From Vreelandella sedimenti (GTDB taxonomy: Bacteria; Pseudomonadota; Gammaproteobacteria; Pseudomonadales; Halomonadaceae), in NCBI RefSeq assembly GCF_013416325.1, contig NZ_JACCGK010000009.1, forward strand, positions 18,463 through 82,462: 64,000 nucleotides of DNA. Reading direction: 5' to 3'. Positions within the stretch are counted from its first letter, which is position 1; each line of letters opens with the position of its first letter. Below the pieces are notes generated by a model. The model did not search any database, had not been told where the DNA came from, and saw nothing but the letters and a program-made list of their open reading frames with translations. Of this stretch, positions 56,035-64,000 are shown piece by piece. The position numbers and the translations under genes were made by a program.

Positions 56035-57507
56035 TTAAACGATTTTTTTCATGTCAGCCATGTAGCCGCGAAGGACCGAGCCCACGGCTTCTACGGGGTG
56101 TGAACGAAGGGCGGTGTTAACTTCGATCAGGCGTGCGTTATCAACGCCGTTGTCGTCTAGCGAAAGCCCTTTACCGATCACATCGGATTTGATGCCTTTC
56201 ATAAAGCCTGCCAACAGCGGTACGCAGGCATGGTTGTAAAGGTAGCAACCGTATTCCGCGGTATCCGAGATAGTCGCGTTCATTTCGTACAATTTCTTAC
56301 GCGCGATGGTGTTCGCGATAAGTGGCGTTTCGTGTAGCGACTCGTAGTAAGCCGATTCAGCGATGATGCCCGCTGCTGTCATGGTTTCGAAAGCAAGCTC
56401 AACGCCGGCTTTCACCATAGCGACCATCAAAATGCCGTTGTCGAAGAACTCTTGCTCAGAGATTTCTACATCGCCAGCGGGTGTTTTTTCGAAATTCGTT
56501 TCAGCCGTTTCGGCACGCCATTTTAGAAGGTTCGCATCATCGTTCGCCCAGTCTTCCATCATCGTTTTAGAGAAGTGGCCACTCATGATGTCGTCTTGGT
56601 GCTTGTTGTACAGCGGACGCATGATGTCTTTTAGCTCTTCAGAAAGATCGAACGCTTTGATCTTCGCTGGGTTAGAAAGACGATCTAGCATGTTCGTCAC
56701 GCCGCCGTACTTCAGCGCTTCGGTGACTGTTTCCCAGCCGTATTGAATCAAACGTGAGGCGTAACCTGGGTCGATACCTTCTTCGATCATCTTGTCGAAG
56801 CAAAGCAGGGAGCCCGTTTGCAGCATGCCGCAAAGGATCGTTTGCTCGCCCATCAGGTCGGATTTAACTTCCGCGATGAAAGAGGACATCAGCACGCCCG
56901 CTTTATGGCCGCCAGTACCGACCGCGTAGGCTTTGGCGAGCGCAAGGCCTTCGCCTTTGGGGTCGTTGTCTTCGTGAACAGCGATCAAGGTGGGAACACC
57001 GAAACCACGCACGTATTCAGCGCGAACTTCAGAGCCAGGGCACTTCGGTGCCACCATGATGACGGTTAAGTCGTCGCGAATTTTCATGCCTTCTTCTACG
57101 ATGTTGAAACCGTGAGAGTAAGACAGGCAGGCGCCTTCCTTCATGAGCGGCATCACCGTGTTCACTACTGAGGTGTGCTGCTTATCAGGGGTGAGGTTCA
57201 AAACAACGTCTGCAGTTGGGATCAACTCTTCGTAAGTACCCACCACAAAACCGTTTTCAGAGGCGTTTTTCCAGGACTGGCGCTTTTGCTCAATGGCTTC
57301 AGGACGCAGTGCATAAGAAACATCTAGGCCGCTGTCACGGAGGTTCAAACCTTGGTTAAGGCCTTGTGCGCCACAGCCGATAACCACCATTTTTTTGCCT
57401 TTTAGCGCTTCGACGCCATCAGCAAACTCAGCGGTGTGCATGAAGCGGCATTGCGCTAGCTGAGCCAATTGCTCGCGTAGCGGTAACGTATTGAAATAGT
57501 TAGCCAT
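56035..57507 (-). CDS. ilvC: Ketol-acid reductoisomerase, class II
   Basis: A 490-residue enzyme of branched-chain amino-acid synthesis (acetolactate to dihydroxyisovalerate, with NADPH and Mg). The length and duplicated knotted C-terminal domain are those of the long class II form found in E. coli (491), not the 340-residue class I form common in other proteobacteria. Motifs: [19 protein letters not shown] for [27 protein letters not shown] and [15 protein letters not shown] 57507 was chosen because AGGA lies eight bases upstream; the ATG nine bases earlier has none. It is divergent from ilvY, its usual activator. Confidence 0.96.
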   Translation of the reverse strand: MANYFNTLPLREQLAQLAQCRFMHTAEFADGVEALKGKKMVVIGCGAQGLNQGLNLRDSGLDVSYALRPEAIEQKRQSWKNASENGFVVGTYEELIPTADVVLNLTPDKQHTSVVNTVMPLMKEGACLSYSHGFNIVEEGMKIRDDLTVIMVAPKCPGSEVRAEYVRGFGVPTLIAVHEDNDPKGEGLALAKAYAVGTGGHKAGVLMSSFIAEVKSDLMGEQTILCGMLQTGSLLCFDKMIEEGIDPGYASRLIQYGWETVTEALKYGGVTNMLDRLSNPAKIKAFDLSEELKDIMRPLYNKHQDDIMSGHFSKTMMEDWANDDANLLKWRAETAETNFEKTPAGDVEISEQEFFDNGILMVAMVKAGVELAFETMTAAGIIAESAYYESLHETPLIANTIARKKLYEMNATISDTAEYGCYLYNHACVPLLAGFMKGIKSDVIGKGLSLDDNGVDNARLIEVNTALRSHPVEAVGSVLRGYMADMKKIV

Positions 57508-57538
57508 CGTTAGCATCCTAATTTTATGATCAATGTGT

Positions 57539-57555
57539 CGGTGTAAGGTACACCG
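57539..57555. promoter_or_regulatory. Candidate IlvY operator in the ilvC-ilvY gap
   Basis: CGGTGTA-AGG-TACACCG is a perfect 7-bp inverted repeat 32-48 bp upstream of the ilvC start, in the 243-bp gap between the divergent genes. A nearby AGGTGACACCG (57566-57576) repeats part of it. Position and symmetry suit binding by the LysR-type IlvY. Confidence 0.45.
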
Positions 57556-57750
57556 ATATTAAAAAGGTGACACCGTCGCTAGGGGGAAACGCTAGCGCCA
57601 TGTCAGTAAGAGCATGTGATGAGAGGTAATGTATAGAAGAGTGACTCTTTCTTAAATTGATATATTTGCAATAACACGTCCCATTTTTCGCAACTGTCGG
57701 TTAGTATTCGGACATCGCCACAAGCGCAGTCGCGGAGCGTCGGTCTTATT

Positions 57751-58629
57751 ATGAATATTAAACTTTTAAAACAATTCCTTGCCCTGGCAGAAACGCTGCA
57801 TTTCGGACGCGCCAGCGATGAGTGTCATATCAGCATTTCTGCGCTGTCGCGCAACATTCGTCATTTAGAAGACGAGCTGGGTGTACCGCTGTTTAATCGC
57901 GACAATCGGACTGTGGCATTGACCCAGGAAGGCCAGAAATTTCTTAAATACGCGCGCGATACCAGCAGCCAGTGGAACTTGATCCGCCATGAGTTAACTG
58001 ACAACTCTGATCAATTAAGCGGTGAAATCAGCTTGTACGGTTCAGTCACCGCGAGCTACAGTTTCCTGTACGAGCTGCTGCGCCGCTTTCGTATCGCCTA
58101 TCCTGCGATTGAAATAAAGCTGCGCACGGGGGATCCAGAACACGCGATTGCGCATGTTCTGGACGGTAAAGAAGACCTCAGCATCGCGGCACGCCCCGCA
58201 AACTTACCTCGCGGGTTAGCATTCAAGCCCATTGCCACGTCACCTTTGTTATTTATCGCACCACTTGAGCAGCAAGTACCAAATATTCCCACGACTTCGC
58301 CAACCGCAACCGAAGAGTGGGCGAATATCCCGATGATTTTATCTGAAAGCGGTGTCTCAAGAACGCGCGTGGACGAATGGTTTCACCAACGCGATATTGC
58401 CCCGCGCATTTATGCACAGGTCACGGGAAATGAGGCGATTGTAAGTATGGTGAGCTTGGGCTTCGGCATTGGCGTAGTGCCAAAAATTGTGCTCGATAAC
58501 AGCCCATTGATGGATCGTATCCGGGTGCTTGATGTGAAGCCTGAGCTGGAACCCTACGATATTGGTTTGTTTACCTTAAAGAAAAACTTAAAAAACCCGC
58601 TGGTCGATGCATTTTGGAGCTTGATGTAG
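57751..58629 (+). CDS. ilvY: LysR-type activator IlvY
   Basis: A 292-residue regulator. The N terminus MNIKLLKQFLALAETLHFGR, then SISALSRNIRHLEDELGVPL, is the IlvY form of the LysR helix-turn-helix. The effector domain reads GEISLYGSVTASYSFLYELL and GFGIGVVPKIVLDNSPL, also typical. In E. coli, IlvY activates the divergent ilvC in response to acetolactate/acetohydroxybutyrate; the same gene order here supports that role. Confidence 0.94.
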   Translation: MNIKLLKQFLALAETLHFGRASDECHISISALSRNIRHLEDELGVPLFNRDNRTVALTQEGQKFLKYARDTSSQWNLIRHELTDNSDQLSGEISLYGSVTASYSFLYELLRRFRIAYPAIEIKLRTGDPEHAIAHVLDGKEDLSIAARPANLPRGLAFKPIATSPLLFIAPLEQQVPNIPTTSPTATEEWANIPMILSESGVSRTRVDEWFHQRDIAPRIYAQVTGNEAIVSMVSLGFGIGVVPKIVLDNSPLMDRIRVLDVKPELEPYDIGLFTLKKNLKNPLVDAFWSLM

Positions 58630-58638
58630 GCCTGTAAG

Positions 58639-58743
58639 CCACGGCAGTCCTTTGCCGCACCTATTTGCCTTACCACTGTTCATTTATGAATAGCTACGTC
58701 ACACCAGCTCGAGCTTATCGCCTCGTGCAACGTCAATATCTGT
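58639..58743. repeat. 105-bp duplication, copy 1 (left of GST gene)
   Basis: Matches 59799-59903 in the same orientation with about ten substitutions and no gaps. Read on the minus strand it contains a stop-terminated fragment TDIDVARGDKLELV that corresponds to the last 14 residues of the small symporter-associated protein (KDIRVARRDKRELV). The rest of that gene is absent here. Confidence 0.85.
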
Positions 58744-58980
58744 TGTCTGCGAAAATCTATCGAGGCGTGTCTTGGTGTTTAGCAGTTAGAAAGACCTGAC
58801 GATAAGGTCAAATATTGTTGAAAAATACTTGCTCATCGCGCTGTTTATGGCGGGCACCACTGTGAATAAGAAAATACATCAGAGCTTGTCGATTTCGCTC
58901 ACTCTCGAACGACTAGGTAATAGTTTGGCCATTGGTCTGCTGCCTCGCTTTGAGCAGCAGCTTTCGTGAGGGAGTTGATG
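58744..58980. other. Gap between duplication copy 1 and GST gene
   Basis: No convincing gene. A 35-codon open tail before a TGA at 58970 reads SLTLERLGNSLAIGLLPRFE and might be the end of a lost regulator gene, but this is weak. Confidence 0.35.
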
Positions 58981-59625
58981 ATGATTACTATGTATGGATT
59001 TGGAAAAGTAACGCCACAGGTAATTGGGATTACAAGGGATTTACGTGTGCTGTGGGCGCTGGAAGAGTGCGAATTGCCTCATCAGGTTCATGGGCTCGAT
59101 GACTTTGCTGGGGAACTACATGGCGCTGATTATTTGGCAATCAATCCATTTGGTAAAGTGCCAGCTATCGATCATAACGGCGTTATTATTTTCGAATCAG
59201 GCGCCATTGTTATCTACTTGGCGGAACAATCAGGAAGGCTTCTGCCGACGAGCGAACCCGAGCGCATCAAAGCGCTGCAATGGACGTTTGCTGCACTGGA
59301 TACAGTTGAACCACCCATGACCCAAATTGCGGTGATTGACTTGTTTGAAGCAGATGCAGAGTGGGCAAAACTGCGACGTCCGGCGCTCGTGGAGATGGCT
59401 AAGGACTACCTTGAGGTCATCGATGATGTGCTCACCGGCAAGCATTATTTGCTTGGCGACCAGTTCACCTACCCAGACATTCTAATGGTTGCTGCATTAA
59501 GCCAGGTACAGCATACAAACCTTCTAGATATGTTCCCTAATGTGACTACCTACTTAACGCGCTGCCACGATCGGCCAGCGTGGCATAAATGCCTCAATGC
59601 GTACAGTCGTCGCTTGGCAGGGTAA
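58981..59625 (+). CDS. Glutathione S-transferase-like protein
   Basis: A 214-residue protein. Residues 1-80 have the thioredoxin-like N domain with the cis-Pro block NPFGKVPAIDHNG and the glutathione-contact FESGAIVIYLAEQSG; residues 90-214 form the helical C domain with YLLGDQFTYPDILMVAAL (N-capping box Asp). It conjugates or reduces electrophiles with glutathione in the cytosol. ATG 58981 has GGAG six bases upstream; the GTG and ATG just before it do not. The gene lies between two copies of a 105-bp repeat and may have been inserted there. Confidence 0.9.
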   Translation: MITMYGFGKVTPQVIGITRDLRVLWALEECELPHQVHGLDDFAGELHGADYLAINPFGKVPAIDHNGVIIFESGAIVIYLAEQSGRLLPTSEPERIKALQWTFAALDTVEPPMTQIAVIDLFEADAEWAKLRRPALVEMAKDYLEVIDDVLTGKHYLLGDQFTYPDILMVAALSQVQHTNLLDMFPNVTTYLTRCHDRPAWHKCLNAYSRRLAG

Positions 59626-59798
59626 GTAGTCTTCACCGTCTTGGCCAAGTTTGTCAGTACTGGCACGACTCGAAGTTGTTCATGGAATACATAGGAGAGT
59701 GAGGTAATGGCAACCACTAAATAGCCGCTACCAAGTATCGTATCTTCAAAAAGGCAGGGGATGGTTGGTCAGACCCTTCTCGTTAAAGGTGGCTACAA

Positions 59799-59903
59799 CC
59801 ACGGCAGTCCTTTGCCGCACTTATTTCCCTTACCACTGTTCATCTATAAATAGCTACTTCACACCAGCTCGCGCTTATCGCGTCGTGCAACGCGAATGTC
59901 TTT
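59799..59903. repeat. 105-bp duplication, copy 2 (right of GST gene)
   Basis: Right-hand copy, apparently the original, because it continues into the intact small gene at 59859-59990. The copies lie 1160 bp apart and enclose the GST gene. Confidence 0.85.
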
Positions 59904-59990
59904 TACGGTGGCTACGCCGATGATCGCAAAAATGGCGAGTGATATTAGTGGCCAGATCAGAACATATAACGCCAATATAAAGGTTTGCAT
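59859..59990 (-). CDS. Symporter-associated small membrane protein (43 residues)
   Basis: A 43-residue protein: one hydrophobic helix (MQTFILALYVLIWPLISLAI to about residue 27) and a very basic cytosolic tail (VKDIRVARRDKRELV). AAAGGAAAG is correctly placed before ATG 59990. It follows the SSS-family symporter gene by 88 bp on the same strand. Tiny one-helix accessory subunits of sodium/solute symporters are a known class (putative transporter small subunit), and size, topology and position all fit. Its 3' end is duplicated at 58639. Confidence 0.75.
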   Translation of the reverse strand: MQTFILALYVLIWPLISLAIFAIIGVATVKDIRVARRDKRELV

Positions 59991-60008
59991 ATTCTTTCCT
60001 TTTGTCTG

Positions 60009-60032
60009 ACTGGTGCGCTATAGCGCACCAGT
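60009..60032. repeat. 24-bp perfect palindrome
   Basis: ACTGGTGCGCTA followed by its exact inverse TAGCGCACCAGT, in the gap between the symporter gene and its small partner. With no T run it is not a standard terminator; it may set the ratio of the two products by partial termination or mRNA processing. Confidence 0.85.
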
Positions 60033-60078
60033 GGTTTAACGGATTTCGGCTTATCTCACAGGGCTTCTCTTAAAGGGC

Positions 60079-61731
60079 TTAGCTCTGGCTAGCCGTCTTG
60101 GCCGGATCGTAGTTGATCACTTTCTGATCGATCTGCGAGAAGTCGAACTTGCTGGAACTCATCAGGCTGACGCCGATACAGACAATGGTGCTGACGCCGT
60201 AAGCCATTAAGGAAGCCAGGAGCACGGTGTAGTCCCGCAGGAATCCGACGCAAAAGTAGGCCAGCACAATGGCGCTGAGTGCGCCGAAGATCACCCCGAC
60301 CCTGCGCCCGCAGAACCCAAAGGCCATCAGGCCGAGCACCACACCACCACCTACGGCGGCGAGTAATTCGAATAGCCCGCCGACAACGCCGACCAAGGGC
60401 ATCAGCTCAAAGCGTGCGACGCAGAACATCACCAAGCCCGCGATCACCGCCGAGGTGAAGGCTGTATTAGTAACGCGATCCCAGAAACAGCTGGCGATGA
60501 CCGGGAACACAATTGCACCCCACAGTGCGCCAACGAAGACCAGCATGATCAGAATATCCATCGAGAAGCTGGCGAGAATCACCCCGATCAGCGTCGCGAC
60601 GATCATGGTTAGCCTGCCGATAAACAGCATTTTGGTCGGGTCAGGCTTGTGTTTGGCGATGTTCTTGCCGTACACATCGGCCATCACTATCGCGGACATG
60701 GCGGAGAGATCCGAGTCAGCGGTAGAGGAGAGTGAACCGATCACCAGGATAAAGAACAGCCCGATAAACACCGGCGAGAGGTACATTGAAACCATCTGAG
60801 GAATCAGGTTGTTCATGTCACCATCAATCGGCTCCATGCCGGTCATCAATGCCATCAAGCCGATCATGCCAAGGCCAATGACAATGGCACCATAACCAAT
60901 GGTCGCAGTGATAAAGGTTGGTTTGATATGGTCTTCACGCACGGCGAATAGGCGTTGGGAAATGGTCTGGTTGCCGATGGCGTATGCCAGCACCGCTACA
61001 AAGAAGGGCGCACCTTGATTGAGGATCGCGTCCATCGAGAACAGATTGGCTTGTTCTGGCGTAAGGAGGCTCATGCCATCTGACAGCGTTCCCGGGCCGC
61101 CGAGAGCAAACATTACCGCTGGAATAATCAGGATGGCCACGGCCATCATCGCCATTAGCTGGGCGAAATCCGTCAGCACCGAGGCGCGGAAACCTGACCA
61201 CAGCGTGTAGGAGAGAACCCCGGCCCCGGCAATCACCACACCGGCCTGGAATGAGAGGGGGGAAAGCACCGAGACCAGCGCGCCAGAAGCGGTGAAGTTA
61301 ACCATCAGGCTGATGATACTGCCCAGGATGTTAGAAGAAGCAAGTATCAGTTGGCTGGAAGAGCCGTGCCGGGCATGGATAAGCTCACCCAGGGTGTGGG
61401 CGTTGGGCGCCAGTTTGCGAAAGCGGCGGCCAAAGGGGTAGATGAACAGGATCATCAGTGCGCCCCACAGCCCGTAATGCAAGGGGCCGGAAATGCCGTA
61501 GGTATAGCCCGAGGTAGCGGCGCCGTAGAACGAGGCCGCCCAGATCCAGGTCGCGGTCATGCTGGCAGCGCCAAGGCCAAAGCCAATCTGGTGATTGGAG
61601 ACCATAAAGGCGTCGGTATTTTCCTTTTTCTTCTTAATCAGCAGGGTGAGCAGGTAAGTGCCGCCGTAAAAAGCCACCAGTAAAGCGAGCACAGTCAGGG
61701 TCGAGAATTGATAGAAATTTTCTTCGTTCAT
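60079..61731 (-). CDS. Sodium:solute symporter (SSS family)
   Basis: A 550-residue membrane protein with 13-14 helices. The N-terminal helix is followed by KKKKENTDAFMVSNHQIGFG and the ASMTATWIWAASFYGAA block; the sodium-site helix region is FILVIGSLSSTADSDLSAMS near 326-345, a hallmark of the SSS family. Substrate could be urea, a carboxylate or an osmolyte; the sequence does not decide. A 43-residue accessory protein is encoded next on the same strand. The gene probably has its promoter in 61732-61900. Confidence 0.88.
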   Translation of the reverse strand: MNEENFYQFSTLTVLALLVAFYGGTYLLTLLIKKKKENTDAFMVSNHQIGFGLGAASMTATWIWAASFYGAATSGYTYGISGPLHYGLWGALMILFIYPFGRRFRKLAPNAHTLGELIHARHGSSSQLILASSNILGSIISLMVNFTASGALVSVLSPLSFQAGVVIAGAGVLSYTLWSGFRASVLTDFAQLMAMMAVAILIIPAVMFALGGPGTLSDGMSLLTPEQANLFSMDAILNQGAPFFVAVLAYAIGNQTISQRLFAVREDHIKPTFITATIGYGAIVIGLGMIGLMALMTGMEPIDGDMNNLIPQMVSMYLSPVFIGLFFILVIGSLSSTADSDLSAMSAIVMADVYGKNIAKHKPDPTKMLFIGRLTMIVATLIGVILASFSMDILIMLVFVGALWGAIVFPVIASCFWDRVTNTAFTSAVIAGLVMFCVARFELMPLVGVVGGLFELLAAVGGGVVLGLMAFGFCGRRVGVIFGALSAIVLAYFCVGFLRDYTVLLASLMAYGVSTIVCIGVSLMSSSKFDFSQIDQKVINYDPAKTASQS

Positions 61732-62203
61732 TGAATACCCATAGGCTTTGCAGCCCTAGCATCCTAAATAGCAACCACAGTTCCCTTGACGGAGTGGCCG
61801 CGACAGGACGTAAGCAAAAAACAGAACATCTTTCTAGGTATGTCTGTAGCGAGATGAGACTGCGGTTGGCAGCCTGGTAGAGCAAATGTCAGGCGTTGGA
61901 AGCGCCTTAAATAGAGGGGCCGGATCAAATGCGCGCAGAAAGCTGCAACAAAGCGCTGAGAGGATCGTCCGGATGGCTACCCTACGCCTTTAAGCGTGAA
62001 CAGTACAGGTGGATGCCCGCTGCGCCAGAAATCGGAAGGCGAATTGGGTATGCTGTGCGCTTAAAAGGCGTAGGCATGTTCAGTACTCGTGTACCAGCGA
62101 AATGTAGCAAGTTTCGGGTCGGCGCCAGGTAAGCAGCTTCTTATTATCCTCGCTGTTGATGGGGAGGTCTCCCTATCTCTGAACAGTGATGGAGATTACA
62201 AAG
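61732..62203. other. 472-bp gap
   Basis: No convincing gene. It separates the divergent symporter and truncated SDR genes and should hold the symporter promoter. A 67-codon plus-strand frame at 61929 has no ribosome-binding site and no recognisable content. Confidence 0.45.
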
Positions 62204-62551
62204 ATGGGTGCACTCGAAAATAAAGTTGCCATTGTTACTGGTGCCAGCGCAGGCATTGGAAGAGCGACTGCCCGGCTTTTCGCTAAGGAGGGGGCTACTG
62301 TAGTGGTAGCGGCCAGGAGAGAGGCAGAGCTGGATGCGTTGGTCGACGCTATAAAAGAGGAGGGTGGCCAAGCGTTAGCGGTTGCTGGCGACGTCGGTGA
62401 TGAGTATTTCGCCAGAAAGCTCGTTGACGAGACGCTCGCGAGGTTTGGTCAATTGGACGCAGCATTTAACCAGGCAGGCATTTTAGGCGCGATGGGGCCG
62501 GTGCCCGAGATGTCATTGACCGATTGCGGAGTATCAATCAATCGCGTCTGA
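62204..62551 (+). pseudogene. Truncated short-chain dehydrogenase/reductase
   Basis: A 115-codon frame. It starts as a normal SDR with GGAG before ATG 62204: NAD(P) motif TGASAGIGRATA (residues 12-23), ARREAELDALV, GDVGDEYF and the NQAGILGAMGPV strand. It then ends after about 115 residues, before the catalytic Ser-Tyr-Lys; the usual length is near 250. The expected continuation is not found in other frames up to 62700, so the 3' half is deleted. The product cannot be an active dehydrogenase. Confidence 0.8.
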
Positions 62552-62702
62552 AGATAGGGCCTCTCTCTGACTATAATCAGGATTAGGGGGCCATGAGCTA
62601 TGCAGCAGCACCATGCCACAGGCAGCCCGCTCTGGAGGAGAAGCTGCCCCTTTTGCTTGGAGTGCTGTTAATTGCCACATTAAAAATAGGACACAAAGAG
62701 CT

Positions 62703-63239
62703 ATGACATCTCAGTTTAAAGCAACGCTTCTTCGTCCGGCCAAGCAGGATAGCGATAATTCATGGGCTTTTGTCTTGCTGCCCAAAAGCGTGAGTGAGAA
62801 GCTCCCACGGCGAGGCAGGACAACGGTAGAGGGCACCCTCAATACTTATGCCTTCCAGGCTACTCTTGAACCGGACGGCCAATTGAGCCATTGGTTGCGG
62901 GTAAGTAAAGAGCTGCTTGAATCGGCAGGCGTTAACAGTGGCGACGATGTCACCTTTGAGATTACGCCCGTAGAGCAGGAGCCTGAACCCGAGGTTCCCG
63001 CTGATTTGCAGGACGCCCTTGCAGCGTCTCCAGAAGCTCAAGCTGTTTGGAGCGATACCACGACGATTGCTCGCCTGGACTGGATTCATTGGATTACGTC
63101 CGCCAAGCAGTCCAAGACCCGAGCGAAGCGGATTCTCGATGCTTGCGACATGCTTGCTTCTGGAAAGCGCCGCGTTTGCTGCTTCGATCCATCTGGCTAT
63201 TACAGTAAAGCGTTTAGCCCACCTAAAACGGCAGGTTAG
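62703..63239 (+). CDS. YdeI/OmdA-type protein with DUF1905 domain
   Basis: A 178-residue protein. Residues 1-95 form a DUF1905 beta domain (SQFKATLLRP ... WAFVLLPKSVSEKLPRRGR ... GDDVTFEITPV). Residues about 105-165 form the OmdA/YdeI helical domain (LAASPEAQAVWSDTTTIARL, WIHWITSAKQSKTRAKRI). The family was linked to bacteriocin resistance through genetics in Salmonella/E. coli, but the molecular role is unclear. ATG 62703 is favoured over an earlier open start because the domain begins there. Confidence 0.83.
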   Translation: MTSQFKATLLRPAKQDSDNSWAFVLLPKSVSEKLPRRGRTTVEGTLNTYAFQATLEPDGQLSHWLRVSKELLESAGVNSGDDVTFEITPVEQEPEPEVPADLQDALAASPEAQAVWSDTTTIARLDWIHWITSAKQSKTRAKRILDACDMLASGKRRVCCFDPSGYYSKAFSPPKTAG

Positions 63240-63276
63240 CGTTGCAGCCTCTGTATTGCTGTTCAAGATTAATAGC

Positions 63277-63323
63277 TTTTAAGCAGGGCAGCGCATATTG
63301 CACTGCCCAGCAACTGCTTAAAA
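63277..63323. terminator. Bidirectional intrinsic terminator
   Basis: TTTTAAGCAG (63277-63286) pairs with CTGCTTAAAA (63314-63323); an inner arm GGGCAG...CTGCCC extends it. It has T/A runs on both sides and lies between the convergent YdeI-like gene and azoR. Confidence 0.88.
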
Positions 63324-63325
63324 AT

Positions 63326-63994
63326 TTATTCTTTGCTAGCCAAGTCAGTTGCTAGCAATCCGGCATTTTTAAGCGCATTGGCAACTGATTTCTGATGCCT
63401 TTCGTCCCCAAATTCTTGGTACTCTGACGTTATTTCATAAAATGACTCGACACCCAAGTACCTGCCCAATGTTTTTACATGCGGCCCGAGATGATTCATA
63501 TGCTCACGCTCACCTCCTGGACCAAACCCAAACTCTCCGCATGAGGTCACTAAAATAAGTGTTTTTCCAGACAAAATTGGCTCTATAGGATGGTCACCAC
63601 GAGACAAGTCAAAGCTAAATGTTTTATTTATGCGCATTACTTGATCGAACCACGCTTTAAGAGGGGCGGGCATGCCGTAGTTGTACATAGGTGATGATAT
63701 TAAGATGACATCCGCTTGAGATAGCTCACCAAATAGCTGATCTGATAAAGCCAGTTTTTCGCGTTGCTCAGAACTTTTTCGGTCATCCGGAGTAAACACA
63801 GCGCCTATCCAGTCTTGGTCAATGAAAGCTGGTGGATTTAAGCCAATATCACGATAAATGTAATTATCTGTACTTTTAGCAGACCTCCATTTATCAACAA
63901 ACTGCATAGCAATGCGCTTTGATATTGAGTTGTGGTCGGGGTTTGGGTTGGACGTCTTGCGTACGCTGGCATCTATATGAAGTAATGTGTGCAT
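63326..63994 (-). CDS. azoR: FMN-dependent NADH:quinone oxidoreductase / azoreductase
   Basis: A 222-residue flavodoxin-fold enzyme. The FMN phosphate loop is LLHIDASVRKTSNP (4-17, SxR form), the flavin-contact segment is SSPMYNYGMPAPLKAWFDQV near 99-118, and SCGEFGFGPGGE near 149-160 closes the site. AzoR reduces quinones and azo compounds by two electrons with NADH, protecting against thiol and quinone stress. The gene is slightly longer than E. coli AzoR (201). The ATG at 63994 is close to the window edge, so the upstream region is not visible. Confidence 0.92.
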   Translation of the reverse strand: MHTLLHIDASVRKTSNPNPDHNSISKRIAMQFVDKWRSAKSTDNYIYRDIGLNPPAFIDQDWIGAVFTPDDRKSSEQREKLALSDQLFGELSQADVILISSPMYNYGMPAPLKAWFDQVMRINKTFSFDLSRGDHPIEPILSGKTLILVTSCGEFGFGPGGEREHMNHLGPHVKTLGRYLGVESFYEITSEYQEFGDERHQKSVANALKNAGLLATDLASKE

Positions 63995-64000
63995 AGTGGG

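Noticed and set aside
61865..61890. tRNA-like D-arm sequence (CCTGGTAGAGC)
   Set aside because: No acceptor stem, anticodon arm or T-loop can be built around it.
61929..62132. 67-codon plus-strand frame
   Set aside because: No ribosome-binding site, no family resemblance, and composition like non-coding DNA.

Overview
The window looks like chromosome of a moderately GC-rich gammaproteobacterium, most likely a member of the Halomonadaceae (Halomonas or a close relative). This is inferred from gene content and protein style (cyo oxidase, complete deo cluster, long Pta, class II KARI with IlvY, ThuA-type locus), not from a marker gene. There is no rRNA, tRNA or CRISPR array that I can see. Most gene starts were chosen by ribosome-binding-site position, because the longest open frames often begin too early.

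Layout. 1-10.4 kb: a 7-bp tandem repeat, nfi, two class I glutamine-amidotransferase-like genes, tpx, a predicted amidoligase paired with a C26-type hydrolase, a large MscS-family channel, two J-domain-type genes, an unknown membrane protein and a CBS/BON protein. 10.6-16.3 kb: a class V aminotransferase, then a ThuA / Gfo-Idh-MocA / solute-binding-protein / LacI-regulator operon with twin palindromic operators. 16.3-24.2 kb: a full deoxynucleoside uptake and catabolism unit (tsx, nupC, deoC, deoA, deoB, deoD, cdd) facing deoR, with two DeoR-type boxes between tsx and deoR. 24.5-29.3 kb: cyoABCDE. 29.6-33 kb: ackA-pta. 33-37.4 kb: an EamA transporter, a small outer-membrane barrel, a HlyD/DUF2955 efflux pair and a CsbD-like stress protein. 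37.5-40.4 kb: TPP riboswitch, tenA and thiC.

40.5-43.2 kb has the marks of an integron cassette array without an integrase: small unrelated genes (tautomerase, GFA-type, ABM-type, lipoprotein) separated by attC-like sites, with a transposase remnant inside. 43.2-54.3 kb is further accessory DNA: an overlapping four-gene operon with two aldo/keto reductases (one with a Tat signal), an alpha/beta hydrolase, a VTT-type membrane protein, a DUF899 protein, a LysR/MFS/aldo-keto reductase module, a second LysR gene and a small tyrosine-phosphatase-like gene. 54.4-58.6 kb holds modF and the divergent ilvC/ilvY pair. 58.6-60 kb carries a 105-bp duplication that flanks a glutathione-transferase gene and includes the 3' end of a 43-residue accessory gene next to an SSS-family symporter. 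The window ends with a truncated SDR gene, a YdeI/OmdA-type protein and azoR.

Dispersed structure: a 150-bp element with terminal inverted repeats occurs twice (10.4 and 29.4 kb), and a 60-bp repeat occurs at 47.1 and 48.9 kb. No single locus is certain to be a new system. The strongest candidates are the integrase-less cassette array, the amidoligase/amidohydrolase pair and the duplicated small-subunit fragment around the transferase gene.
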